Positions 49,402 to 62,600 of a stretch of 64,000 bases of DNA are shown here, one piece after another. Made by a program: the position numbers and the translations under genes. The notes beneath the pieces are model-generated. The model ran no database searches, had not been told where the DNA came from, and worked only from the letters and a program-made list of their open reading frames with translations. Positions within the stretch are counted from its first letter, which is position 1; every line of letters starts with the position of its first letter. Source of the stretch: Colius striatus (Eukaryota > Chordata > Aves > Coliiformes > Coliidae); NCBI RefSeq assembly GCF_028858725.1, contig NC_084761.1:25636501-25700500 (forward strand), written 5' to 3'.

Positions 49402-51689
49402 TCATCTCTCCTCTTCCCACCTTTTTTTATTGTTCTACCAGGAAAACTAGTACTAGTGTTATGTTCTTGAGTCTATCTAATGTGTGTTTACTCTTCCTGT
49501 TAAACCTTGCCAGTGCTAGAATTTTTTGAATTAATTTCTCATGAAGCTTTACTAATAGTGAATTATGTTTGGAAGGTCTCTCTTGTGTTGATGGTACTGC
49601 CTTATTCTTTCTCCTTCAAATTTCTGTCTTACTCTCTAGCTTTAGTTTTGCTGTCATTTTTTTGTCTCTACATATTGAGTTTGCACTCTTTCTTCTCTGT
49701 CTCTTCAGGACTATCTGATCACTAGCACTCTTTTCCCTTTCCTTTGGCACTTACCTCTCTGAAGCATCTGTCTTTTCCTGCCCTTTTTCCTCTTGAGTGA
49801 GTGGTGACAAAGGTAAAGGAAAACCGTAACTATAAATGATTGCCGTGCCCTCTGTCCCATGCTGCAGAAGGTCAGCTGCTAGGGAGCTTCTCAGATACCT
49901 GCCCACTTGACACTGGCCATCTGCAGAAAATCCCTTGGTTTAAAAAGAACACTTGGTAAGCATGGTACAGCTGGAGGGCTGGTGGCATTCTCTCCCGACA
50001 AGTGCACCTAGGCACAGGAGTGTCGCTGTGCCTGAGCTGCTCCCATGTCCCGTGCCATCACACTCCCCTTTTGTTATCAGTCAGCTCTTTGATTTTGGAG
50101 GTTTTTTCTTTTGTTGTTTGTTTTTGTTTTCCCTGAAAGAGCTCTAGTTCTGGGAAGTAGAGAAATCAGTGCTTGAAGCATCAGCAAGGCACGTTGCTAC
50201 GACATTGTTCACATCCTTAGCATCTTTGTTGTAAGTACGTCATTCAATACGAATCTGCACGATGCTGAACTCTGACCTGGTGAATGCTGCGCTGTGGAAG
50301 TCCCTGTGAAATCTTGTGGTATGCCTGGCCAGTCACATTGGCATGGCAGAGGGCAGTAAATCTTTGACAGTGTGAGAAGACTTTAAAACAAAGGCATTAA
50401 TAGAGAAAATATGCACCTTAACTTTTCTTAGTTACAGAGAAGGTTTTGTACAGTGGTTTTGAGAAAAGAAATATAATGGCTGCAGAGAATTTGGTTTAAA
50501 AATTTAATTATAGTGCAGTTAGGAGAGATTCTTGTGGTAGCTGCTATGCTTATGAATTAATCATACTAAATAACATTTGATATAGCACATCCTGATTTTT
50601 ACCTTTAAAGGAAGTTCTTATTTTAGAAGGCAAATTGCCATCTCCTTATGTTTGAGAGCAAAGTCTAATACTGTAAACAAATTTCCATGATCCACGTCTT
50701 TTTTTGCTTCCACTCTTCTGCCTCTAGTACCAAGGACTGCTTGTTCAAAATATACAATCTGGTTTATGTCATAGCACTGAGAGCTTTGACTGTTTTGCAC
50801 TTACTCCGTTCACCTTGGTTTATTCATAATTGTGTCAGTGAAACTGGGAATGGAAGTTGACGTCCTGTGCGCTGGAGGATTGGAATCGTATGATTCACAG
50901 TTAAAAAACAGGACAATACGTTGTGCGTGGTAGATATTGCCACATCTGATGTGTGTTGTACAGTGACTTCAGTGAAGTGCCCCATTGGACACACCCTGGG
51001 GACTTCAGTGTTTTTTCCCTTGAAGAGGGTACATTGCAGACAAACAAGAAACAGAACGCACTTAGAGTTTTAGTTGTGTAAAGCAAAACAGAAAACATGT
51101 CTGTCTGTCTTTGTTGTTGATCAACAACTTCTGATTTATGCTCAGGAAAATGTACAAAGAGCATAGTCTTTCTGGAAAGGCTTTTCAAAATGCTTCAGAG
51201 GTGTTTGCCTGAAAGGGTGCTACCGTGCCAGTGAAGGGGGGAAGCGTGGGGAATGGAAAAGGAACACTTAACCATACATTTTAGAAAATGTTTAATAGCA
51301 CAGCTGGTTCCTTTCACCATTTCCCTGACTGGAGAGTGGTTGGCATTTATATATTTCCATAATTTCTCAAGCAGCTTTATTTCATGGTGAGCCTAAAACA
51401 GGACGTCCGAGGAATCCTGAGCCGTTCCACTCATTAATGAGGTGACAAAACTCCAGCCTCTCAGTAAGGATTCAGCACCATGAGCTTTTATCAGCCCTGC
51501 AAATGTCTGAAATACCTTCTTTCCAGCTCAGTAGCTGGCTACTCTTCCTCAAATACCTCAAGAAAATGTAAAATAGGGTGATACCGGTCCAGGAAAATTT
51601 CATCTTCAGTTTCTTTCATAAGTGGTTTTGTATTTACACTTGTATCATACACAACATTTAAATGGTGATGCTGTAACTGTTTTGAAAAG

Positions 51690-51740
51690 ACTATATATAG
51701 AGAAATATATAGAATATATATGTAGAAATAGATAGAGCAT
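51690..51740. repeat. TA/GA-rich low-complexity patch
   Basis: Degenerate TATATAG/ATATAGA repeats, imperfect throughout. Confidence 0.6.
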
Positions 51741-54700
51741 ACCAGCTTAGTAAAGAAGATAGAAGTCTCACCACTGTTGTTGTGAATGGGAGAAAGCTTA
51801 ACTGTGATCCTCAGAAAGAAGAATTTGAGTAAATGTCAAGAAGTGTTATAGCATGAAGGTTCAGTACCTGATGCTTAGGTTTTTATCCGTAAATTATCTG
51901 ATACTCATAAGCTGTCTCCTGTCACATTTTGGTATGCCACAGGCATGGCCAGAGCTGTTAACAGGGCATCTTGTTCCAAATCTTAGCACTAGGTAAAATC
52001 CACTTCCCCCTCCGCCCTTAAAAAAACCTTGCCCCTAAACATCAGTTTATATTGCTTCTACCTAAGACCTTCTGAAAAAGAATTCTTTTTGCATTGTTTC
52101 TGATCTATGGCACAGACTTAACTGCTTTGCCAACTGCTAATGCTTTGCAACACGGTCAACAGAGAAATTCCTCTTGGATCTCAGATGTAGCTGTTTTAGG
52201 GAATGAGGTAGCAGAGACACTCCACCCCAAAAAGTTGAGAACATGCTTCCTTGGTGGTTTTGGCTTATTTTTTTGTAGAAGTACCATTGTGCTGTTTTCT
52301 ATGTGTTTCTGCAGGGGAGATGAATGACATCCCAGACCACCTATGCCTGGGATGATACTGTTCAGAGAAGGGTGCTCTTTCATCTGTTGTGGTGCCGCTC
52401 ATCCTCTTACCCAGATTTTAGTGAGACTTCCCCACCCTAATGGTGTGTGAGCAAGTAGTGGGTATGCACTGAAGCTGGACCAAGGCAAATATGAGATGTC
52501 TCTGGTCGGCAGTGAACTGCCCAGCTGTTTTCCACCCAGAAAGGGCTGTTTGGAGGAGTGTGGCAGGTTCCCAGGCACTCTCATCCACAGTTACACTAGA
52601 GGGCAGGATTTAGCCCTTCAGTCTGCTCAGAGGCTTTAGAAGTCAGGAGCACTTATAGCTACTTATATACTCTTGTTTACAGAAAAAATAATCCAACTCC
52701 TGCTTAGCCCTTGCACAGCTATAGCTGAATGAATAAGACAAATACAGGCACCAGGGAAATTATGGCGATAGTCACATAAATGCATATACTTTCAAAACCT
52801 GTCTTTATGACACCCTTACGTGGGTAGATTAAAATGTTTAGTGAAGTCAAAATGAAGAGTCTGAGATGTTTGTCATCTGTGAAAATGGAGCCACATATTC
52901 CTGGATTGCTCATCAAGGAAAGGAGATTGAGTGGCTGCTAATGGTTTATATTTGGCTAATAATTGTGTGAAATTTGTGCAGCTGGTTCTAAGAAGAAGTT
53001 TATCCATGGTGGACATAGATTTACAAGCATTTTACAGAAGGTGAACTACATTAGTAATATTTTTTAAGATACGGTATCTTTTGACACAGGAGATAAGGAG
53101 GCTGAACTGCAGGTAGATAAAACCCAATAGTTTGAGGATTTCTTGCTGCTTTTATTTTTTAAGTGGGTTTGATGTCTGTTACTGAAGAGTTTTAAAAGTT
53201 GCTCAGGTTCATCTGTAATAAAAGCAGGTTCAGATTTTATAGTCTGAAATAAAAGAAAGGGAAATGCCAAGTGCACAGACAGTGGAATGGACAAGAAGAG
53301 GCGTAGCAGTGGTTTCTGCAGTCAAATCAACAGTCATAGTGCTCGTGTGATGCTTGAAAATAAACCCCAGAAAAATGCCCCCTTCTCATGTTCACTTTCC
53401 GTAGAGCACGTACACATTTTGTATTGTCTCAAAACAGATCTGTTCCACTGAAAGTTTCTTCGGTAGAATTCTGTTTAATTGTCCTTTAATTAATCAAGGT
53501 CTCAGCCTGACTTTTAAATCATAATCTCTTCAGTGACTTTTTGTTTCTGTAAGCTTTTCTCAAATCTCTGGGCTTATATAGATGTTAAGCGGTTTTAAAA
53601 AAGAATTATCCAGTGATTTCTACATACTTCAAGTTGTTAATGCATTGAAGCACAATATATAACAAGTTCATTTGAAAGTTTTTCTGAGAGCTTAGTATTT
53701 ATTTTTACCTTTGTCTTTCTTTTTATTCCCCAGATTTTTTTTTTTTTTAGTGTTATTTCATCATTTATTCAAGCAGTTTGAACTAAATCCCTAATCCAGC
53801 CGTAACTTCTGATGTGGTCAAAAGAAGACTAGAAATTGTATTTTACTTATTACGAGTTTTAGCATTCTTGGGTGCGTTGCCTTCTGATCACTGGCTTGCT
53901 GTGGTTTCAGAATCTGAGAGGTGATCAATTGTGATGAACTAGTTAATAACCCTAGAAACAATGGAGCTTTTTGACTGTTGGTGGCAGCATGTTCAGTGCA
54001 ATTATCTAGTAAAACCAAACCAGGCTGTATAAACGCAATCCAGTTTTTAAATAACAGGCTATCTTGAGAAAGCTCAAGTTACTGTTACTGAAAAAAGTGC
54101 ATGCTTGCATGAAATCTGTGAATATCTATAGCAAGTGATGCTTCAAATGTTTATGGCATGACTTTTGAAGTCTAAAAGTCAGTATTGAGACTGCATTTAA
54201 ATTCTCGTGGAGAATTAATCCCCATTACTTCTATTTCTATCTGTTTATGACTGTGCATTTCAAACTAAAGTAACTCTCATAATTTGTCATTTTCAGTAGT
54301 GTGTTTTGTGACTCTGTGGGTAAACTCGAGTTCTCATCTGCCTCTTCTTCTGCCTCCTCACTTCTCAGTAAAAATATTTAAAGGGTGACTCTCTGGGGTG
54401 CCGGTGGCATTTCAGTATTATTATCTTTACGTAGTTTTTTGTTTGTTAAGGGTAGGACCAGATTTTGACTGGTGCCTGATAGGACAGTCCAAGAGTATAA
54501 ATGAGATGATGTCTACAAAGTTGGGTGGAGGTCGCCTTGTACAAACTGTTGTGGTACACTTCTGGTTGAGTGATGCTGTATGAACCTATCACTCATGTTT
54601 GACTCTCAGAGCTTGAAACCACATTGCTGGAGTGATTCAAAGGAGAAAGATATTAAGGGTATTAGAAAAGGGTGAGGTAGGGGCTAGACTCCATAGCCAT

Positions 54701-56189
54701 GTGCAGTGTCAGTGTTCTTGTGAAATTATATTCTTGTATTGAGCAGCTTGTCAGCTTGTCTCTTACCTTCTGGCAAGCCTTGAGTAGATCTCATAAAACT
54801 GCAATTATTAGGATTCCAGCTGGAATGTGCAAGTCACAAGATCCTGATAACTCGTGGCTATGAAATACTGCGTGGTGGTATGTTTTGGGAAAGCAAGGAT
54901 AGATATTAGCTGTGATACAGCTTGAAAATGTTTGCAGGCTGTTTCTTGGCTTTCCTTTTAACTCCCCAGCTGTCCCACGATGCCTGATGTCTGTCTGCAA
55001 ACTTTGGCCATGCCAGTGTTATTTCCTTAGACATTCTGTTACCATTCTGTGGTGGTGTAGCTCTGGGGTTATTTTTGCTATTGACAAAGAAGCTGGTGGC
55101 TGCTAGCAGTTTGATTGTCACTGCCTGTCTTGTGGTGCCACGTCCTAAACCATCTTGTCCGTTAAAATGCAGGAAAAGACACAATGTCTTCCTCAATGGG
55201 TGACTTGAAGAGGATGAAGAGATATTCTGTGTGGTTGTCACATATGTTAAATTTAAGGTTAGAATCGTAACTTTAGGACTGTTACGAAGAGTGTTAACAC
55301 AGTCCCACAACTCTGGGAAGACCAATAGTGAGATTGAGATTTCTAAATATAGAGAACCACACCTGTGGAGTAGTTTTGTGTAATACTCCACTAGATCCCG
55401 TTGATATCTGTGGCAACAAAGATGGATACAAAAGTGAGAGCTTTTTTTTTGGTGTAGAGAAGCAGGCAGTGAGAGACATATAGAGGATGTATGGGGAGAG
55501 GCTGTCATCTGTTTGTTTGGAGGTCTCCAAGGGTATCCTGCACAGACCCGTGAGGCTGAGCAGTTTCTGGGAAATAGTGTATAGATTCAGTTTATTTGGT
55601 TTCTTCAGCTGTAAGGAGCAGTTGGGATGAATAGCAAAATGTGTGTCTGGCCATGCCTCTGAATATGCAAATATGAATGATTAATTTTGTGGGTTTACAG
55701 ATGTTTGCAGAATTGCTATGGCAGCTTTACCAATGCTAATGTAATGTAGTTCATTTGGGTAAATTGAGGAAAAAGACCTACAATGCTTGTGTCCTTAGAA
55801 ATTCAGGAATTCCTCAAAGCTGAAGAGATCTATAGAAATGACCCATGTTGCCAGTTCTAATTTACTCAGTCCTAGCCTTCTGCTTGCTTTACTATGTCAA
55901 GAAACAATGTCTTCCAGACCATTTAACTGTCTGTACTTGAGTACTACTGGTGGTTGTAAGGTGTTACAAGCTGAACAAGGTGTCATGAAATGAGGCCGAA
56001 TTCCAGTGATCAGGCTCTGTTAACACGGATCAGTATTGTCTATATGGTATTATATCAGAAGAAAACACTCTTAGGAGTGGGAGATGTCTGGCCTGCCTGC
56101 TGATTTAATGTGACATAAGGCAGTGCAATTGCTGGTGCTTGTAGCCATGCTGTACCTTGGGAGTGTGCTCTTACAATGAAGCAGCACAG

Positions 56190-56222
56190 AGATTTAAACC
56201 AGCAAATAGATTTAAACCAGCA
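56190..56222. repeat. 18-base-period duplication
   Basis: AGATTTAAACCAGCA occurs at 56190-56204 and 56208-56222, 18 bases apart. Confidence 0.8.
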
Positions 56223-56296
56223 TAGTGAATACTAGTAATGGTCTGGCTGAAGCACCAGAGAGCCAAGTGGGTTCTTCCAAGCCACAGCTTCTGAGG

Positions 56297-56699
56297 TATC
56301 TCTTTTGTTGTCAGGGAGCTGGGGATGTTTAGCCTAGAGGAAGCTGAGAGGAGACACATCCCTCTCTACAACTACCTGAAGGGGAATTTTAGTGAGATGG
56401 GGATCAATCTCTTCTCTCCAGTAACAAACAATAGAACATGAGGAAATGGATTTAAGTTGTACCAGGGGAGGTTTAGATTGGAGATTAGGAAGAACATTTT
56501 CACCAAGAGGGATGTTAAGCATTGGAACAGGCTGCCCGGGGAGGTGATGCAGTCACTATCCCTGGAGGCATTCAAAGGACGTGTAGATGAGGTGCTGAGG
56601 GATATAGTTTAGTGATGGGCCTGGCAGTGTGAGGTTAGTGGTTGGACTTGATGATCTTAAAGGTCTTTTCCAGCTGTAACAATTCTATGATCCTATGAA
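56297..56699 (+). mobile_element. CR1 LINE 3' fragment (f), in FGF2 intron 1
   Basis: Plus-strand copy from GGGAGCTGGGGATGTTTAGC through GGAACAGGCTGCCCGGGGAG to the tail TGGACTTGATGATCTTAAAG and ATTCTATGATCCTATGA. It differs from the subfamily at 9.5 and 32.4 kb, being longer and with a different 3' UTR. 5'-truncated, no open frame. Confidence 0.9.
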
Positions 56700-59600
56700 A
56701 GTACTCATGTCCCTTCTTAGTGTGGTTCAAAGATATTCAGAGTAAGTGTTGGGTTTTTATTCAGAGAGCTGGAAGCTCAGGACATGACTACAGCCTGATC
56801 CCAGCCTCTGTGGACCCACAGACCCGAGTTCTTGACTCCTCAGTACAGGCTAGGTTGCACGGTGTATTCTGTCTGTCTCCTCAGACTAATTATAGGTGGG
56901 CTGTACAAGTGAAGAGTGTTACCCAAATATTCAAAGTCTAAAAATGTACAGTGCAGTTTATTTTTTCAGTGTTAGAGAATTTGATTTTGTACAAAACCAC
57001 TGAAAAAACTCAGTGGGGCTGCATTCAAAAACAAATTAGAGGGTTTTTTGTGAAGACTGGTTCACTACTGTCCTGGGTCAGCAGTGATTGACAGTCATTG
57101 CCCTTCAGTGCAGCTCATGCCGTTCCCCTGTGGATGCATCATTTAAATATCAGCATAGGGTGGTTATGCATCTTGATGGGATAAAATGGATGGAGGATGA
57201 AGTAATTCTCCGGGGCTGAATGTTGTCTTTGTATTGTCCTTACAGTAAATGAGATGGATGGGCACCAGTGAAATACTGTGTGGGCAAGTGTATGGATTTT
57301 GAGTGATTTTTGTTTTGTTTTCTTGGTTTTACTTTTTGCAAAAATATTTATTACAGACTCAGTGCTTAATTCAGTTTCATTGGTACTGGAGACGGGGGAC
57401 ATGCAAAACCAACATGGTCACTGTTTCTTGGACAGATTAAGAGCCATCAACTCTAAAGGGCAACTTAATTCATAGTAGCTCCTCCTTATCAGCTTGTTTT
57501 TTCTTCCTACTTGTGTCTGATATGCCATCTCCCTGGCACCCGGATACCTGACACAATTCCTCTTTCATCGCTGTGTTTCATACTCTCTTGAAATCCAATT
57601 TGCTGATTCTTGTTGGCATTTCTAAAATGCAGCTTTTCCAACTGTGACACTAAGGCATAGGAAGCCTATGTATGGATCTGCAATTTCTCATCACTGCTCT
57701 GGCAGCCTTTTCTTGTCGTCTCATCATATCTGTTGTCTGCTGCTCCTACATCAGTTACAGCCCTAAAATACTATATATACACTGCTGAATTGTTGTGAGT
57801 TTTATGTGAAGAAGGAGCACTAAAAATACCTTTTAAAAATGATAGTTTTTACCTTTTGTATCTTCTGAAGTAGTGTTCTTGGGCTTATCTCAGGTTGTCC
57901 CTGTTTTTATGTATGTATATTTTGCTGCAAGTGAGAAACAGGTCATAGTTACAAAGATATCAGTGACTGCAGAGTAAACAAAGAGCTGAAATTCTGCACC
58001 TTCTGCAGGTATCTTTTGATACTAGTCATGACATCATTATGTTGGCTAAACAGTTGCAACAGCTTTGCTCTAAAGGTTAACAACTGAAAGTGATTCTTCT
58101 GTGGTTTGCTTTAGTGAATACTAAATGAAGAGAAAGCAGTTAAAAGAATGATGATAGATTACCTTGTCCTTGTTAAGAAAAGCCCTTCGGGAAATGCCCT
58201 ATAAAACCACGGGAATGTGTGTTCATTGCTTGATAAGGAAAGCCTCAAACATCGTTCTGAATCAAGACTTTGAGGTAAAGATATTGGTGATTTGGAGACT
58301 AGACTTTATTACCTGTATCCAGTAATGAATGGAGTTCTTCTCTGGCAAAGTTCATCATTTTTTTCTGCTTCATTTTGCCCTGTTGACTGTAGCTGATGCA
58401 GTCAGCTCCTCTCCAATGACAAGGAGACTGTGTGGCTGCTAGATATTTAGAGGGATTTTGTGTGATGGTAAACTTGCAGTTTCTGGCTTTTGAAATCCTT
58501 CTGTAATGCCAAGCAATCTCTGTTTACTTTACTCAGCAGCACAAAATATCTGAGTTGTGTTTTGTAAGTAGATACAGAAGCTCTAGTGCTTTTACTTTTT
58601 GAAGGACTTGACGAAGTTTGATGGCCGGTATGTGCAAGCCGTGTGAATTGGAGAAATGTGACTATGCGTGTTTTACACATGGGCACACAGGCAAGGAGCG
58701 TGAAGCCAGACTATGGCTGGAGTTTATGTATGCCACGTTATCCTGAGGTTTTGTTTTGTGGGATGACTTTGCTGTCCTTGAAATATAATTTTTGGGGAGC
58801 ATTTCAGGATGTCGTGTGTTTGGTGGTCAGTGTTTCCTGGGAGGGTTCCTGGTGTGACAGCTGTGTGTGAGGTGGGCTCACATTTTTGTGGGAATGGAGG
58901 TTAAGATTTAAATGAGACTAGTTTGAGAACCTGAGTAAGTTTCATTGCATTCAGTGTTTGTATTCCTTCAAAAGATGAAAAGTCTTAAATCTTCGAGTGT
59001 CCATGTTATGTGATAGAGACTAGGTTAGCGGATTGATATTTCAACAGTTACACAAGTTATTATTCCCCTTAGAGCCTTAGATTTACTCTTTAAGTGTAAC
59101 CGGAACTTTTTGAAGTGTTTGTATTTGAGAAGTGTGTATTTTTATTGTAGATGTTTACATTTTGAAGACTGTAGGTCTGTCTGCGAGTGGTTTTATGCCT
59201 CTGGCTGGCAAAAAGGAAAAAGATACACTTACAATGTTGTCATGCAAAAGCAAAGAAATGTGCCTTTGTATGGGAGCGTGACTCACTATTTCTCAGTGTG
59301 ACACTTCGTTTGCTTGATTGTTTTTGTTGCTGTTATGTAGTTTTTGTTTATTAAAAGACCACCTCTTCTGCTAAGGTTTACTTGCTGGTTTTGGTATCTG
59401 TTTCTCCTTTCTGCACCACACGTGTTTTCCAGGTTATAGGCAGAATGTACTTGAGCAACTCTGACAATGGCACAGTTGTTTTACAATGAGCGTATCAACG
59501 CAAGCAAGGAGTTGTTTTCATGTTCTCAGTCTCAAGACTGTGGATGCCTTGTACAGCAATGCAAAGCTTATCAGTTAGTGGAAGATGTCAATATGCTTAA

Positions 59601-62600
59601 TTTGTCTTTGAGAACGAGTCATCAAAAAAGTGTCAGAGACTAGATGTAGGGGAGAGAGCACCAAGGAGAATTCTGATCTTACCAGTTACAGTAGGCATCA
59701 CCAGCTCACAGGCTGGGGTTTGGATCTGACCCAGCGGGCAGCTTTAGCTCTGGAAATGCCAAAATGAGAGTGTTAAGATGTGTGTGTGTATGTGTCTGCA
59801 TGCACGTCTATCTTTGATGAACCAACCCTTGGGTTTGGGAGGGTTTATTGTGTTAGGTGTGGAGCAAGCACGCCTGGCTGTGTGTCTTGCTTGGACACCT
59901 GGCTGGGAATAGACATTGCCCCCAAGCATGAAGGAATCGTCCAACTTCATCCGCAGAGTATGTGGGAGTGGGAATTTGGTCGTAGGGTGTTGCATTTAGT
60001 GAAGCATTATTGATTTCTTTTCTTTTTCTCCTTTTTTTGTGAACTTCATTGCATTTCTGATACTTTTTCCCTGCAGAGACGATCTGCCTCTGTAGTGGTG
60101 AGACTACAAAATAGCTACTGCTTTGTTCTTTCCTGTGGGCACAGAGGTGCAGGAGGACCAGTGGTGGGGAGCTGGCGCAACAGCTTCACCGCAGTGTCAT
60201 GAGGGGGCCTCATGGAAGGATTTTCCTTTCAGGGCCTCTGCAAATATGTTGGAGATGGGCCCTGAGCTGTTGGCTGGGGTTTAGCTTTTCCACAGCAGAG
60301 GCTGTAGTAACACTAGTCATTGATCCAGAGACGTGCAGCCTGTGATTTTTCAGGGGGTACATAACCTCTCCCTTCTTGTAAACTGTGAGAGGTGTTTTGC
60401 CAATGACCTTTTTCAGTTCAAATAAAGGGGCTGTATGTTAGTGAAAATGAGGGTTGAAATAGTATCAGATTCCTTTTCCTAGGATCCATAAGTTGCCCTG
60501 TTAGTTGCTGTATCTGGTTAAGGCATGTTTTGCTGTTGAGTTATTCTCAAACTCCAGAAAAAATCTTTGGGAGCATTGACTGACCAGTGCTTTTATGCCC
60601 AGAGTTTTGTTGGTAAAATTGTTTCACATTGCATTCTTGCAGGGAGTTGACAGTGCTGTTATAGTCATGAAAAGGGCTTCTCTATTTGTGTGAGAGAGGC
60701 AGAGCAGCAAGAACCTAGCTCTGTGTGTTGAAGGTAGGTGGTGTAATGACGCTGGCATCTCCCCTCAGGGTCTTCAGGGTGGCATTTGGGGTCCTGCAGG
60801 GTAGGGTGGAGGTAGAAGTACTGAAAATGGATATCCAGGTTATGTGGTCCTGCCCCAGGAGCAGCATTTCAGTGTGGTGGGAAAATGCTACAGGGCATGA
60901 AAGCAGCTTGTGCACAGTGCATATGTGTGGGACGCTGTAGTTGTGCCGTACAGCAGTGACTGCGGGAAACATTGGTGAACCTTGGTGAGCTTTCATTTGG
61001 ATTGCACGTATCTTTGACAGTAGCGAAAACATGGCAGTGGCGTTTTCACTGGGAAGTGATGGAGACCCTTAAGCAGGGGGCTGAACTAGGCAGGGTGCTT
61101 CTGACCTAGTCTTTGTGTGGTTCTCCAACAATTGCTGGGCAGCCAGGGTTTTAGTCTGCACTGAAGTCTGTTTGCAGGGATCTTTACTAGGCAGATTACT
61201 GTGGAAGTATACCTTAGGCTGTAATCATAACTTTATTTGCTGCATATCCAAAGCCAGGAGCTCATGGTTGGTTTTTTATTTTAATGTTTCTGTGATGTAG
61301 AAACAGGAATTCATGTTTCCTTGTCGAAAAGAAGGAAAATGGGGATTGTCTGATTTAATTCGCCTAATGCATCTCAAATTCCACCTCCTTAAGGTGCGTG
61401 AGCTTGCCTCATGCCTCAGTACAGTGCCCTCACGTACTGCACGCTCACCCTGCCCCATCGGCACTGCTGCTTGCTGTTTATGCCTCTGTACATCTTTTAA
61501 TTTTTTTCCTAACTTGTTTTCTGTCCTTTTCTGTCCTCACTATGACCTTTGCTTTCTCTCTTAGTGACACTGTGGTATACTCCTGCCCTAGTCACCTTAG
61601 GCAGTGCAGCTGCTGTGGGTACATGGATTCCCTCAGGCAAGGGGTTTGGAATGCAGGAAGCTGGTGGCACTGCTCTGGCTGGGAGAGTGTGAGAAAGATA
61701 GTACAAGCCTAGCAGTGGGTAACTTCCAGAATGTGCAGCTCTCTTTTTCTCAAGTACTAAGTTGTTAGATTTTACCAAGATCTTCTAAATAAACTGATTT
61801 TGAAGGAGATGTTTTGGCCGAACCCTTTATGATACAGAGCAATGAAACCATTTGGGACCATTTAAGTTAGTGCAGTATTATTTACTTTGGGCCTTTAAAA
61901 AGCTTTGCTGGGTTGGGAGAACTGTAAAAGGACTTTGTGCATGTCAGTTCTAGTGCTCAGGGCAATAAATGAACATTTGGCAAATGTACACATTATCTGC
62001 ATTCTCTGAATCTTCTCTAACAGCCTTAGGCTACTTGTTCATAACATTCTTTTCTCCACTGGCATATGCAAAACTGCATTGGAAATACTTTTCTGAGCTC
62101 TTCAAGAAAAAATGGGGAAGATCCAGGTCATAACAGAAATCTGAAACCTTGCCAAGCACAGTGCTATTAAATACCACTTCTCAACTTCCACGTTCTTAGA
62201 AAAGTCTCTCCAAATTATGAAATAAATGCCCCTTTGTAACTCTCTAATATGCTGGCTTGTTTAACTTGCAATTTGTTAGCCTGTCCTGACTGTATACCCT
62301 GTGAAAGAGAGATAGCCATATGTGTGACTGTAATTTAATGTCTGTAGTACACTAATGACATGAATGCATGCAGAAAGCTGTGCCTGCAGAGCTCTGCTGG
62401 CTGCAGGGGAGGAACACGTCCATGGAGTCCGTGTTTTGTTTGTGTTTAACATGTCACAGGATCAGGACCTGATCTAAAAGAAACCCCAAACCCACCCAAA
62501 GCTGTTGAACCTGTTTGATACATACATCAAGGAGTGATCTTGAAGATGTTTGATCTTCTGTAAATTTTCTCACAACAGAAAGGAAAATGACTGTTTACTC

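Noticed and set aside
61040-61125. Possible degraded CR1 tail (AGCAGGGGGCTGAACTAGGC)
   Set aside because: Only a short resemblance to the CR1 3' end, with no terminal octamer or adjoining element sequence.
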